Assembly (NCBI GenBank): GCA_007115705.1
Contig: QXEO01000211.1
Coordinates: forward strand, 186,001-250,000
From: Dactylis glomerata
Lineage: Eukaryota > Streptophyta > Magnoliopsida > Poales > Poaceae
DNA length: 64,000 nucleotides
Reading direction: 5' to 3'
The notes below the pieces were generated by a model. That model saw only the letters and a program-made list of their open reading frames with translations. It ran no database searches and had not been told where the DNA came from. Of the stretch, positions 23,646 through 35,764 are shown piece by piece. The number at the start of each line of letters is the position of its first letter. Positions within the stretch are counted from its first letter, which is position 1. The translations under genes and the position numbers were made by a program.

Positions 23646-26600
23646 CTTGGGGGACAAATTTGTCCCAATGGCGGTGGTCTTGGTGGCATCGCCAGCGACA
23701 AGTTCCACCTGTTTTGTATCGACTGTCGGCTTGAAGGTGGGCGGGGAGGCGGAAACCTCCTGCTTGGATGACGGCATCTCCGCGGGGTCCGTAGCGGCGT
23801 GGATTTCTTTGAACTCCTCGCCGAAGAACACTGCTTCCGCGAAGGCGGCTTCTCCTTCCTCGCACTCCTTTGCCTTTCTGAAGCTGCCATAAACGGTGAT
23901 TATGCCATCCGGTCCTGGCATCTTCAGCTGATTGTAGATGTAGCATGGCCTCGCATGAAAGCTGTGGAAGGCTGGGCGCCCGAAGATCACGTGGTAAGTG
24001 CTTTTGAACGGGACCACCTCAAAGGTTATGGGCTCTTCTCTGTAGTTTTCCTCACTACCGAAGGCAACCTTGAGTGTGACGGACCCGAGGGACTTAGCTT
24101 GGCGACCAGGAACCACCCCGTAAAAGGTGACCGCGCTATGGCGGAGTTGGGTCTTGGTAAGGCCGAGCTTTGTCAGCGTTTCCACGTACATGATGTTCAG
24201 GCTGCTGCCGCCATCCATTAAGCATTTGGAGAACTCATAGCCATGAATTACAGGGCATACCACCATGGCGTAATAGCCATCTGGGATGTGCTCTGGATGA
24301 TCATCGCGGCTCCAGTGCACCGGTACTTCGGACCATCTGACGTACTGGCGGATTTTTGGCACGGTGGCATTAAGTGAGCGCATAGCAGCTCTCTGTGCCT
24401 TAGCCGTGGGGGGTCCAAGGAATGTGTGAAAGGCGCCTTTTTTGTCCTTGATTGGGTTACCCTTGCCAGCACCACCCTCTGCCTTTTCGGCGGGTTTGGG
24501 CGCAGGGTCTTCATCCATATCACTGCCATCCCTAGACTCCTTGTCTTTATCCGCTTTTCCTTTGCCACGAGGCCGTTGTCGCCGGCTGCGTTTGAAGCCA
24601 GCTTCTTGATCCGCCTTGAGGTCGTTGACAAACTTGCAGTTCCGATTGGTGTGGTTGCACTTTCCCGACGCGTCACGATGGGCAAAACATGGCATATCGC
24701 GGTATTCATCGTAGGACACGGGGGCGGATGGCGCCGAAGCAGGAGTTGCGGAACTCCGCGGCTGGCCACCGCCACCTCCGCGTCCTCGGCCGCGCTGGCT
24801 GTTTTGACCCTTGTCAGCAAAGGTTGTGGCTACCATGTCCGGAGCCTGCGGCTCTTCTGGCGGATTCTTCCGCTTGTTACTGCTGTTCCGCTTTCCAGTG
24901 TTCTGGATGGCGGAAGCCTTCAGAGATTCGCGGGCGTCATCGTCGGCGGCCGCGTAGTTGCTTGCGATGGTGATCATGGAATTTAGGGTCAATTTCCCTT
25001 CGTTCCTTTCCCGCAACAGGCGATGGCGGAGCAGTTGTCCTCTCTCCAAACTGTCAATAAACGCGAGGATGGCGGACTCGTCAGTAACCCCTTCACAGGA
25101 GTTCTTCATATCCAGCCATCGCGCGAGGAAAGTTCAGGAGGTCTCGTCGTCGGCTCGTCGGCACCGCTGGAGCTCAACAATGTTGTGGGGTCTCTTGTAA
25201 GTCCCCTCGAAATTCTCGGTGAACGCAGTTTGCATATCGAACCAGGTTTGGATGGAGTTTTCTGCCAAGTCGTTGATCCATTGCCTCGCAGTGCCGGATA
25301 GCATCAGGGGCAAATAGCGGACAGCAACATTGGGAGATCCCCCGGCGAATTATACTGCATTGAAGTAGTCTTGTAGCCAAGTCAAAGGCCTATCGACTCC
25401 ATTGTACTGGCGGATATTTTTCTCGATTTTGAACCCATACGGGATGGGCTCATCACGAATCCGTTGTCCAAAGCACTTTGGGCCGAGGAAGAAGGCCGTT
25501 TGAGACTTGGCAATCTCATTTAGATGGGTACGGGCGTCGTAGGGCTTCTGGTCTGGCGGATCCTTGCGAGAGTTGCGCGACCTTGCTGGACTGCCGCCAC
25601 CGCCGCCGCCGCCATGGGGGCTCCCTGGTGGGGATGGCGAAGGGTCGCGTCTGCGCTTACTCTCGCCGTCCTGCGACTGTTCTCTGCAGCTACGACTTCC
25701 TTCCGTTCTTCGTGGAGATGGGTCATTGTCATGGCGGCGGGAGCCTTGCCCTTTGTCATCGTGGCGGCGAGCGGAGCGATGCTTGTCCTTGTCACCATCA
25801 CGATGCGCGCCGTCGTCATGGCGAGATCGGTCCCTTCTCTTGGATCCGCCATCCCTGCTGTTTTCTTGTCGTGGCGGATCGTCTCTGCGTCCAGCGTCAC
25901 GGCTTCGTCCTCGTTTGCCATCATTGTCGCGTATGACGATTCCTCCCTTAGGGACTTCGAACGTCTTATGCTTTGGTGGCGGCATGTTGGTCTTATGGCG
26001 GGGAGCAGCAGTGGCTTGTTGGTATCCGTAAGCCGGGTAGTTCTTGCGGGGTGGCGATGGATTTCTCTATGGGCCCTTGCCATGTGGTTTGTCATCGGAG
26101 GATATTGGGATGGCGTGTCTCCGATTGCGAGCTTCTCTTCTTCGGATCTCCGAGGATCCGGTATGAGATTCGTTGTCAGGACGTCCACCATTATTGCCAG
26201 CCCCCTGAGCTTTAGAGGCAGTACTGGACCTGCATAGCGCAGGATCAGATTCGAGCCGCCGTGACGACGTAGCCTTTTCCTGCTGCACTAATGCTTTGGT
26301 CATCAGTTTAACCGCCGTCTCTAGGGCTGCTGGACTCTTGTTATGCTCCAATAGCTCCTTTGCGGCCACGATGTTCTCGATGGGCGTAGCCCTAACTTCA
26401 TCGCGATTTTTGTCCACGTATGGCGGATTTTTGATGTACATCTTGGCCAGAGTTTCCGCTGTTGGTACGGTGAACTCAAGGTTTCGTACCAACTGCGGAT
26501 CGCCTCCCTCGTTGATCTGGTTCTGGACGAGAGTAACATACTTCTCCTCCATGTTCCTTGCGCGCTTCAGCGTGTCTTGAGCTTTAGCAATGTCGTCATC

Positions 26601-27356
26601 AACCTGCTTGCCCATCTTCTCTACTCGCTTTGCTTCCTTGAGGAGGGCTCGCCTTTTCTTCTCGAGATCGTTCACATCTCTGATATAGTCAGGGGTGATT
26701 GGATCTGCTATAGTTCCATAGACGACTTTGTCCAGCGGGGTCGTGAAGTCTTCCTGGTGCTGGTCCACGGGGATGGCGGGTTGCAGAGGCCTGGGTCCGC
26801 CGTGGATCTCAGGAAGTTGTTCCGCGGCGGGATCGGCGGCTGGTGGCGGGTTACCCTGCTCATTGCCGGCATCTCCGTCGTGGACTGCCTGAGATGGCGG
26901 ATCACCGGTTGTCTGTCCAGCATCATCTCCTTTGTTGGTGACAAACACCTGCTTGGCCGCTGCGTGTTGCTCTTCAAGTGCCTGCTGCGCCAATTCCACC
27001 TCGAGTTTCCTCATGGCGGCATCGTAATGGTCGGAGTCATAGCCTTTGCTGTCCCAGTCATCCGATTCACCACTTTCGTTAAGTTCCTCTAGGATGGATT
27101 CACCTGGGCTATCTTCTCCATTGGAGGTAGATCCCGAAGTGATACCTACGAACGCAACAAGGCAGTACCGCGGTGTTTCTAACGCCAGATTCCTCATGGC
27201 GGATTCACTGTGGTCTTCCACCACTTCCTCTACCTCTAGGGAGGGCTGGGTGGGATTACCTTTCAGATCCGATCTGGATAACTTGGAAAGTTCCAGATCA
27301 GATGAGTCCTCCTCCGTATCCAGCTCGAAAGCGGTCCGTTTGGGGATTTTAGCCAT
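23643..27356 (-). pseudogene. gag: Gag-protease of B with two nonsense codons
   Basis: I chose the ATG at 27356 (MAKIPKRTAF); the frame upstream is open into the PBS. Segments are 27356-26067, 25985-25350 and 25109-23643. Internal stops include 25350-25352 (TAA) and 25134-25136 (TGA, likely CGA to TGA). The first part is acidic with helical stretches; the middle is Arg/Asp/Ser-rich; the gag core (TARQWINDL type) is near 25280. A zinc region, CFAH..H-X4-C, lies near 24640, and the protease motif MDGGSS near 24205. Few changes separate it from an intact frame, which agrees with its young LTRs. Confidence 0.85.
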
Positions 27357-27595
27357 ACCAATCCGCCGGAAATTGGTTTCCGTAGCGGGGGTAGGGTTTG
27401 TCTCTCCAATGAAGATATGGATATCTCTAATAGGGATGATGGTGAATCGAGCCGGGTCTTCTCTAGCCGGCACCCAGAGGTTATCTGCTGGTACGATGGG
27501 GAAGCCGGAATCGTAGAGGACGCGCCCGATGGCGACGGTGTCGCCGATGCCTGCAAAGGCGGATCCCGCCTGGATCCGCGCTCCAGACGCGCTAA

Positions 27596-27613
27596 GCCCC
27601 ACGGTGGGCGCCA
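27596..27613 (-). other. Primer-binding site of B (probably tRNA-Lys)
   Basis: TGGCGCCCACCGTGGGGC on the minus strand, two bases from the 5' LTR and identical to that of element A. Confidence 0.8.
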
Positions 27614-27615
27614 AC

Positions 27616-28195
27616 TGTCGTGGTTTCGTCAACAGATCTGCCATAGAGGTAGGGGTATGGCGGTTTGTGGAAGGGGGTGAACACGGAGGAGCGATCCAGG
27701 ACGGTGGTAGCACGAGTTTACCCAGCTTCAGATCCCGCGACGGTGGCGAGATCCTACGTGCTGCTATAATTCACTATATGGCAACAAGTGCTCGGTTACA
27801 ATGATGAGGTTGGCTGTTTCGCTATGCGATTGGCCGTAAGATTAGTCTGATGCCTCAAGGGCTGCTCCACGCCGGGCTTATAAAGGCGCCTGGCGTGGGC
27901 TACACGTTGGTACCGGAGCGGATTCAACTTGGAGTCCTAGACTAAGTCCTGCGCGTACGCTACAAGGTCACCTGCCATGGGCCGTCATCCGGATCCGCCA
28001 TAAGCTCGCCGCTAGTAGCCCGCCATGGACCTGTCTCCGGATCCTCCATAAGCGCCTGCGTCCAGTACCGCCGTGCCAACTTCAGCAACTGGGCCGCCCG
28101 GTGTGGCGAATCCGCCATACCACCCCTGATGGGCCACCCTGGCCTGCTGATTTAGGACTACGTCGCTGGTATACCTATTTGGTATATCCCCAACA
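27616..28195 (-). repeat. 5' LTR of element B
   Basis: It is about 99% identical to 15351-15930 by eye. A minus-strand TATA-like TTTATAAG is near 27877-27885. It is followed by the TSD ATTGG at 28196-28200. Confidence 0.95.
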
Positions 28196-28905
28196 ATTGG
28201 ATCCCAACAAACCAAACATGTAGAATTACATAACGGTGATCTCAATCATGTAGGGCAGCTCATGAGATCTAAACATGAAGCACATGGTGGAGGAGACAAT
28301 AATCTAGCTACTGCTATGGACCCATAGTCCAAGGTAGACTACTCACTCATCGCTCCGGAGGCAAGCATGGCGATGAAGAAGACCTCCAGTGGTGATTCCC
28401 CTCTCCGGCAGGGTGCCGGGAAGAGCTTCTGGACCCTCCCGATCTCGGGTCGACGACGGCGGCGGATCACGATGTGTTTCTGGAAAATTAATCGGGTACT
28501 TAGGTTTTTCCTGTCGAGGGGTCTTTATAGGCGAAGGGGCATCATCAGAAGTGGACCGAGGCAGCCTCACACATAGGGGGCGCGACTAGGGGCCATGTCG
28601 CGCCGCCCTGGTGTGAGGGTGGCCTGTGGCCCCTCTCCGTCTCCTCTTCGGATCTCTGGAAGCTTCCGGGAAAAATAAGACTTCAGGAACTTGTTTCGTC
28701 CAATTCCGAGAATATTTCCTATGTAGCTTTTCTGAAACACAAAAATAGCAAAAAACAGGAAACTGGCACTGTGGCGACTTGTTAATAGGTTAGTTCCGGA
28801 AAATTCATAAAAGTGCCACGAAGTGTAACGAAACATTAGGCAAATGGTGTAAAAACAAGCATGGAGCATCAAAAATTATAGATACATTGGAGACGTATCA
28901 GGCAG

Positions 28906-29134
28906 CAATAAAAAACTTGGAGAAAGACTCAAGTGGAGAGTTCATAATACCCAGAAGGACCTCAAAGAAGAAAAGGAGGATGCTACTGCATTGAAGGAAA
29001 CCATAAGTCAACTTCAAAGTGACATGGTACAGTTGGCATTTGAGCTTAGTGTTCAAGGAGACTTCATCACAACCAAGGATGATCCGATTACAGATCTAAA
29101 GAAACGAATGGACCAAAACCATGGATCTGCATAA
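28906..29134 (+). pseudogene. Leader ORF of H, coiled-coil part
   Basis: This is the continuation of H after the solo LTR. One frame encodes a Lys/Glu/Gln-rich coiled coil (QKDLKEEKEDATALKETISQ) of about 75 residues ending with TAA at 29132-29134. It is one base out of frame with 14125-14416, so the junction is a frameshift or the protein is a separate exon. No function can be given. Confidence 0.45.
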
Positions 29135-29406
29135 AAGGGAGCCAAGAAGCTTTAGTCAGACCTCCACCTAAGATTTTAATAAGCGACGACGTGTAAAAAA
29201 TGTTTATGGTCATACCGACTTGTGGATGATCGTACCTTTTTGTTTGTTCTAAAACTAGTTTACTTGATGTGATGAATGTTTGCTAGATGTTGCTTGTAAG
29301 ATGAATTGTCTTGATCTGCTATGTTTGGGTAGGAATTTTCTTTAGATCCCTTCCATCTATCTCTCATCTATGCTAAGATTCAAACTTGTCCTAAAACCCC
29401 AAACAG
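29135..29406. other. AT-rich leader segment of H
   Basis: There is no ORF or repeat of note between the coiled-coil part and the gag start. Confidence 0.4.
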
Positions 29407-29568
29407 ATGTATCCTCAACACAACAACAGTCTCAACAAACCAAAGTTGGTTATAGCAATACAACAGATGGTAGAAGTACATGCGGAGTTGATGCGAGTTT
29501 TGACTCAGAACTTGATTGACTCAGACAACAAAGAGTTACCTCCAGGAATGCAGCAAGTACTGGATGAT
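29407..29568 (+). CDS. gag: Start of gag of H, truncated by an LTR
   Basis: An ATG opens 54 codons with an Asn/Gln-rich start, then HAELMRVLTQNLIDSDNKEL, a short helical segment like the N-terminus of plant Gypsy Gag proteins. The LTR of element D cuts it at 29569 and I find no continuation in the window. Confidence 0.45.
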
Positions 29569-29966
29569 TGATGGTGCGTAGTAGGCACCCAGTTGGGAAC
29601 CCCAAGAGGAAGGTATGATGAGCACAACAGCAAGTTTGCCTTAGTTGTGAAACCAAGGTTTATCGAACCAGTAGGAGAAAGCCAAACTTTAGAAGGTTGA
29701 TGCTTGCTAGCTTTGCGACAGCTCCGGACAATTTATATGGTGCCTCGTCCAGGGCTTTGCTTTGCACCAGCAACAACGTGGAACCTGCACACAACACAAC
29801 CAAGAACTTTGCCCCAACTTACGATAAGGTTTTCAATCTCACCGGTTTGCTGTAAACAAAGGATTGAGCGTATCAAGTGGTAAAAGGTAATAATATGCAA
29901 GAATGTAAATAAAGCGAGTAATAGTAAAACGGTAATAGCAATGTAAAGGAAATTGACCGGGGTCCA

Positions 29967-30441
29967 TGATACGTCCAAAACGTATCTACTTTCCCGAACA
30001 CTTTTGCTATTGTTTCTTCTCTAATTTGTGTGTTTTGAATACAACTAATGCGGACTAACGCAGTTTTCAGCAGATTTGCCCTGGTGTCTTGTTTTTGTGT
30101 AGAAATCCAACTTTCAGGAAAAATCCTGGAAAATACTGCAAAATTCCTATTTTACCAGAAGACCCACGGAGCCAGAAGACGAGACGGAGAGGGGCTGGGA
30201 GCCAGGCTCACCACCAGGGGGTGCGGCCCAGGTCTGGCCGCGCCCACCTATGGTGAGGCCACCTCGGCCATCGCCTCGACCCCTCCTTCGGCCTACATAT
30301 ACCCCTCTGACCTGAAAGGAGCGGGCGTTCGGCGTTTTTCCCAGATAGAGTTCCGCTGCGCCGCCACCATCAGAAATCACGATTCGGAACCAGAAACTCC
30401 GTTCTGGCACCCTGCCGGGATGGGGATTTGGAGGAGATCTT
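29967..30441 (+). repeat. LTR remnant F, 5' part (plus strand)
   Basis: It starts TGATACGTCCAAAACG and matches, inverted, 31363-31837 of element C. Its last part appears at 38611-38716, and about 0.8 kb between the two is missing. The flanking duplication is weak (GTCCA at 29962-29966, AGCCA at 38717-38721). Confidence 0.72.
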
Positions 30442-31837
30442 TGATGACCCTCATGTATAGGGGATCGCAATAGTCTTCGAGGGAAGTAAAACCCAAATTT
30501 ATTGATTCGACACAAGGGAAGCCAAAGAATATTTATAAGCCTTAACATATGAGTTGTCAATTCAGCCACAGCTGGAAACAGACTTGCTCGCAGCGGTTTA
30601 TCAGTAGCAACAGTTTTATAGTGGTGATAGTAGTGAAACAGTAACAACAATAGTAAAATAAAAGCGGTAATAGTAGCAATAGTAAATAGTAGGATCAAAT
30701 ACTGTAGGCATAGGGATGGATGTACGGGCGTTGCATGGATAAGATAATTCATGAAATCAGTGAGACATGGGCAATTGCAGATAAATAATATAAAGCATCC
30801 TAGTACTAACAATCATAGGCATGTGTTCCGTATATACTCGTACGTGCTCGCAATGAGAAACTTGCACGACATCTTTTGTCCTAGCAGCTTGTTGCAGCAG
30901 GGCCTCAAGGGAAACTACTGGTAATTAAGGTACTCCTTTTAATAGAGTACCGGAGCAAAGCATTAGCACTCGGTGAACACATGTGATCCTCACATCATAG
31001 CCAACCCCTCCGGTTATCCCAATTTCTGTCACTTTGGGGCCTCGGGTTCCAGACAACCATATGTGTATACAACTTGTAGGTAAGACCAGAAACAACAAGT
31101 ATCATCATAAAACAATAACAAGTTCAGATCTGAAATCATGGCACTTGGGCCCAAAGTGACAAGCATTAAGCACAACAAGTTGCAACAATGTTATAAGCAC
31201 TAATAAAAGATACTAGGCACTATGCCCTAACAATCTCATAGCAAATTACATGAATGATCTCATCCAATCCCTACCATCCCCTTCGCCTACAACAGGAATT
31301 ACTCACACATGGATGGGGGATTCATGGATGGTTGATGGAGAGACGTCGGTGGTGATGGTGATGAAGATCTCCTCCAAATCCCCGTCCTGGCAGGGTGCCA
31401 GAACGGGGTTTCTGGTTCCGAATCACGGTTTCTGATGGTGGCGGTGCAGCGGAAGTCTATCTAGGAAAAATGCCGAACCCCCGCTATTTTTAGGTCATCA
31501 GGTATATGTAGGCGGAAGGAGGGGTCGAGGCAACGGCCGAGGCGGCCTCACCACAGGTGGGCGCGGCCAGGCCTGAGCCCCACCCCCTGGTGGTGAGCCT
31601 AGGCCACTGCCTCCCTTCGTCTCTCCTTCTGGCTCCGTGGGTCTTCTGGCAAAATAAAATTTTTGCAATATTTTCCGGGATTTTTCCTAAAAGTTGGATT
31701 TCTGCACAAAAATGAGACACCAGAGCAATTCTACTGAAAACAGTGTTAGTCCGTGTTAGTTGTATTCAAAACACACAAATTAGAGGAGAAACAATAGCAA
31801 AAGTGTTCGGGAAAGTAGATATGTTTTGGACGTATCA
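30442..31837 (-). repeat. 3' LTR of element C
   Basis: 1396 bp, from TGATGACCC to GACGTATCA. The polypurine tract (GCTTGGGGGGAG on the minus strand) lies at 31838-31852. Small ORFs within are without family. Confidence 0.87.
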
Positions 31838-31852
31838 ACTCCCCCCAAGCTT

Positions 31853-33927
31853 AGCTATTTGCTTGTCCTCAAGCAATTTAGTTAACAACTAAGTGCGATA
31901 AAAGAAACTTTCACGAACACATTTGCTTCATAGATGTATAAATACTAACTATAAGATCAAGTACTCAGGCAATTCATAATAAGAAATATGCAACTAATGT
32001 TACCTCATAGTCATGCAAGCTATGAAAGAGTGCCAATATACTAATAACAAATAACATGAGACATAAGAAGTTGCCAGATTGTAATGCTCATAAATGATAT
32101 GAAAGAGTGGTATCATGCTTGCCTTTATTTGTGGAGCAAAACATAAATGTGGCCGCACCTCTGAAGTCCAAGGGAAGACTAGAAGTAAAAAATATCAAAG
32201 ATACAAGCATCAAAGTTATACCACAATTAACCATGTTCTGGGACAAGAACATTACACTAAGAATAACAGATATGCTCTCAAGAAGGTGCTTAAAGTTAGA
32301 GGATGAAGACTCAACATAAAAGTAAAAGAAGGGCCCTTCGCAGAGGGAAGCAGTGATTTAACATGTCCTAGAGCTTTTCATTTGTAAATAAGAGATAAAA
32401 ATTTATTTTGAGAGGTGGTTGTTTCATGTCAACGACTGGCAATGGGGACTTGCTATCTTCCATATTAAACAAGTGAGAGCGGTTCCGAGTTCTTTGAAAA
32501 TTTGGCACATTGGTGCTCTTTTATAAAGCTTTGGCACTCCTCCCCACCTTTTCCTTTCTCAAACCATGGCTAACCGATTCCATCGGGTGCCCACCAACTT
32601 TCACATACCATGGAGGAGTGCTCTTTTTTTCTTTTCTTTTTTAGATTAGATTACAATGGTCTGACCAGCTCCCTTGCAAAATTAACGATGAGCAGATGAA
32701 GCTGCCTAGTCAAGGGGTACTCAATTTAATATGGAAGATTGCAATTCTGACCACTACGTCCCCATGAGCTAAAAACAGTGGCACAAAATGAGAAGCATTT
32801 GAAAGTTTTGAAAGGTAGCACATGAAAATTTACTTGGAATGGCTTGGAAATACCATGCAGAGGAATTTGTAGTGGACTCTTTGGGGTTACTTGGTTTTCA
32901 GGAGTTGGATGCACGAGAAGTATTCCCTCTCAGTACAAGTGAAGGCTAGCAAAAGACTGGGAAGCGACAATTGAGAGAGCAATAACTGTCATAATCATGC
33001 TTGCGACAAAACAAAATTAATATAGGCATAAAAATGATACAAGAACTATGAGGCAAAGTAAATCATCGAGGCTTAATTGACTTTTTGTTCAGTCATGTGC
33101 ATGCTTGAGCATGTGCCAAGTTGAATCAAATGAAACTTTCAGAGGTGGATACCACAATGACATACCATATTATGAATAAAACAATGCAAGCAAGCATTTA
33201 CATGACATGCTACAAACTATTAGTAGATTGGAACTAATCATATGAGAGCAAGAACTACAAAGCATCCATTAAATAACATATACCTTACATGAACCGACTA
33301 AGCATGTCCACATAGATGAGTATATGTACAAAAATGAAAACAAATAGAGTTCATACCAGCCTCTTACCACATCTCGGATTGTCATATGTCGTCATTATTT
33401 CTTTTTCACATTTGTGGCTTGAATAATATAAATTGAATACCAAGCTCCAACAGAGTCACGGGGGACTGAACTCTACAACAAACTTTACAAAACCGAAGAA
33501 GAACAACAAATATTTTTGGGTTTTCAATTTTTGAAACAAGAACGAAAGGAAATAGCAAACAAAGAAAAATATTTTTGGATTTTCAAGTATCAAACCGAAA
33601 ATAGAGAACAAAGCAAACCAAGGCTAGAAAGCTAAAAAGGCAAACAAGGAGAAACAACAGAAATATTTTTGGTCTTTTTGTGTTTTGAAAAGAAGAAATA
33701 AGAACGAGAACAATAAAGAAAGCGAAACACGGATATACAATGGACCGACAAAATATAATATGTAGATGAGTGTATCATCGGCGTACCTCCCCTCAAGCTT
33801 AGGATTTTTCCCTAAGTGGAGATCAACCTTGTCTCCGATACATGCCCCATGCCGGTGGGTCATCATTGGTAAAGTAATAGCTTGGCCCCTATGAAGATGA
33901 AGCAGATGGTGTATAATCATAATAAGG
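31853..33927. other. 3' untranslated internal region of C
   Basis: Two kilobases of AT-rich sequence without a supported gene. Parts resemble the internal remnant of D around 40240-40480 (for example the AGAAG/GGCCCTT.GCAGAGGGAAGCAG block). Confidence 0.6.
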
Positions 33928-34959
33928 CTACTGGTATGGGAACTCCGCAATGTTAGAGGGCTGGACCGACTCCTCGGTCGCCTCTCCATCATGCACGGGT
34001 GGTGGGTGCTCCTCTAGATACGCGTCAAGCTCACCCTCTATGAGTGACCATCCATTCCTGCGATGAAGGTTAAACAAAAGAGGTGCAGGCAAATGGACTG
34101 ATCGATCAGTCTTCACTACCTTCCAGGTAGATTTCTTGAAAAAGGTAATCTCAAATGTCAAGTTAGTCAAACAGGCATGAGGAGAAACAAACTTATGATG
34201 TATCATATAATTAAGATCAAGTCTCTCTACTGGAAACTGAAGAACTAAAACATGAGGCACTACACCATGCAAAGCTAACAGACGTGAAGCAATAAGGCCT
34301 CCACAGATTATCCCTTTCTCATGGTTAGCATCTAGATGGAAAGCTATTAAAGCACCCAAATTGTAAGTCCTATCACTGTTCAAAGCAGTAGTAATAAAAG
34401 CTAGATCACAGGAGGACAACTTATTTGCAACTTTCCTAGCAAGAACACACTTGGTAATAAAGTGGGCAAAATATCGAATGGATGGAGAATGAATATTTCA
34501 AATTTTACCACTCTTTCCTGAGAAGCTTCTTCCTTGACAAATCTCCTCATAAAGGTCCGTCAATGGCTTAGGCCGTTCCTTCATCCTTTCACGCGATCCC
34601 CACTGTGGTACTCTAATGGCTGCACAGAAAACATCAAAGGGCAAGTCCACAGATTTATTGTAGATTTTATAATGAACCATGGGGTTAGATGTGGACCAAC
34701 TGAATCTAAAATCCTGCACGACAGACATTGTTAGTTCAACATATTGGGGAGGTTCATCATCAATAAAGTGTTCCAATCCTGCATTAGAAATTAGAGTTTG
34801 GAAGTCTTGCAGGATTCCAGCAGCATTCATGAACTCTGAGCATGGATAAATTGTGGAAAAGACCCGCTCTTCACGGTGAACTTTCATAACTTCATGCACT
34901 TCTAGTTCATGTTGAAAGAGTTGGTATGCATTCTCCTCCATTTCTGAAATTTTTAACAA
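33928..34959 (-). pseudogene. Downstream ORF of C (Athila env-like position)
   Basis: Two segments (34959-34498 and 34419-33928) share one frame with a TGA at 34498-34500 between them, about 340 codons in all. The first has FMNAAGILQDFQTLISNAGL and an acidic EPPQYVELT block, like the plant Athila ORF domain (PF03078 class, from memory). The second ends acidic. I see no clear signal peptide or membrane helix, so an envelope role is not supported. Confidence 0.5.
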
Positions 34960-35764
34960 ACCTCATAAAAAGGGATTTTACGACAAACAAGTGTAGGAAA
35001 CTACTATAGGGAGTTAGTAGAGAGCTAACATGCATCAAAATAACATTTCTAAGCAATAGAACAAGCATGCAAACTCATTTCACCTGTAGCCTATAGAACT
35101 AAGATACTCAAGAAATACTCCACTAAACAAAATTCTACTTGGACAATCGAAGGAGTCACATACCAGAGAACAAATGCTCCAAATCTCAGCAACAATGATG
35201 GGATGAGCAAGGAGATCAAAAAATCAAGGTGGAGAGCAGCAAGAACACGAGTTTGAGCTGGTGTGTCATTGTTTTTTGGGAGAGAGAAAGAGCTGGGGAG
35301 GAAGAGATAAGTGAGAGGCCAGGGGCCCCCCTCACCATAGGTGGGCGTGGCCAGGGCTGGGCCGCACCCCCTGGTGGTGAGGTGGCGTGGTAGGTCCCCC
35401 TGAGGTCTCCCAGGTGCCTCTCTGTCCCATTTTTTACATAAAAATTTAAAAAGATTTTTTTGGAATTTTTCGAGAAACTTTATTTTCGAGGATTTTCAGA
35501 AAAACGATGAGAGAATAAAACTCGGGAAAACGACGATGGAGTGATTGCAAGCAAATCAAACTCAACCTTTCAGCATCTCTAAGATACTCTAATCATGTAA
35601 CTAACAAATGGAACAAAAATGGTGAAAGTAAAAATGAGTGAGGTTGAGTAAATGCGGTGAAAACGAAGTTTCATTCATATAAGATCACTTTGTAAACAAG
35701 GTTGATCAAGTCTTGTTACCAAACTAATTTTATATGAGGCAAAACTTTGCATTTCACTATATGC
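34960..35764. other. Non-coding spacer of C where pol would be
   Basis: No RT, RNase H or integrase motif. A 55-60 bp GC-rich block at about 35326-35385 matches the LTR of the same element (31540-31600) in the same orientation. Confidence 0.6.

Larger units (their letters stand above)
15351..28195 (-). mobile_element. Element B: full-length Tat-type Gypsy retrotransposon
   Basis: LTRs of 580 bp (15351-15930 and 27616-28195) differ at only about six sites by eye. The TSD ATTGG is at 15346-15350 and 28196-28200. The PBS is beside the right LTR, so the element reads on the minus strand: Gag-protease, UAG, pol with RT, two RNase H domains and integrase, then a spliced antisense gene on the plus strand before the 3' LTR. 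About 1% LTR divergence makes it the youngest insertion I can judge. It is near-complete, but gag has two nonsense codons and integrase has a catalytic-residue change. Confidence 0.95.
14417..28900 (-). mobile_element. Solo Athila-like LTR containing element B
   Basis: The LTR parts are 14417-15350 and 28201-28900 (about 1634 bp together). TSD GGCAG stands at 14412-14416 and 28901-28905. There is no internal sequence, so this is a solo LTR, normally formed by recombination between the two LTRs of one element. It interrupts the leader ORF of H and was later hit by element B. Confidence 0.87.

Noticed and set aside
24426..24986. Plus-strand ORF opposite Gag of B (and similar long ORFs at 25524-26237 and 26577-27092)
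   Set aside because: Shadow frames of GC-rich gag; no family resemblance and no conservation in A or J.
33928..34959. Envelope glycoprotein gene of C
   Set aside because: Position fits an env-like ORF, but no signal peptide, membrane helix or cleavage site is visible.
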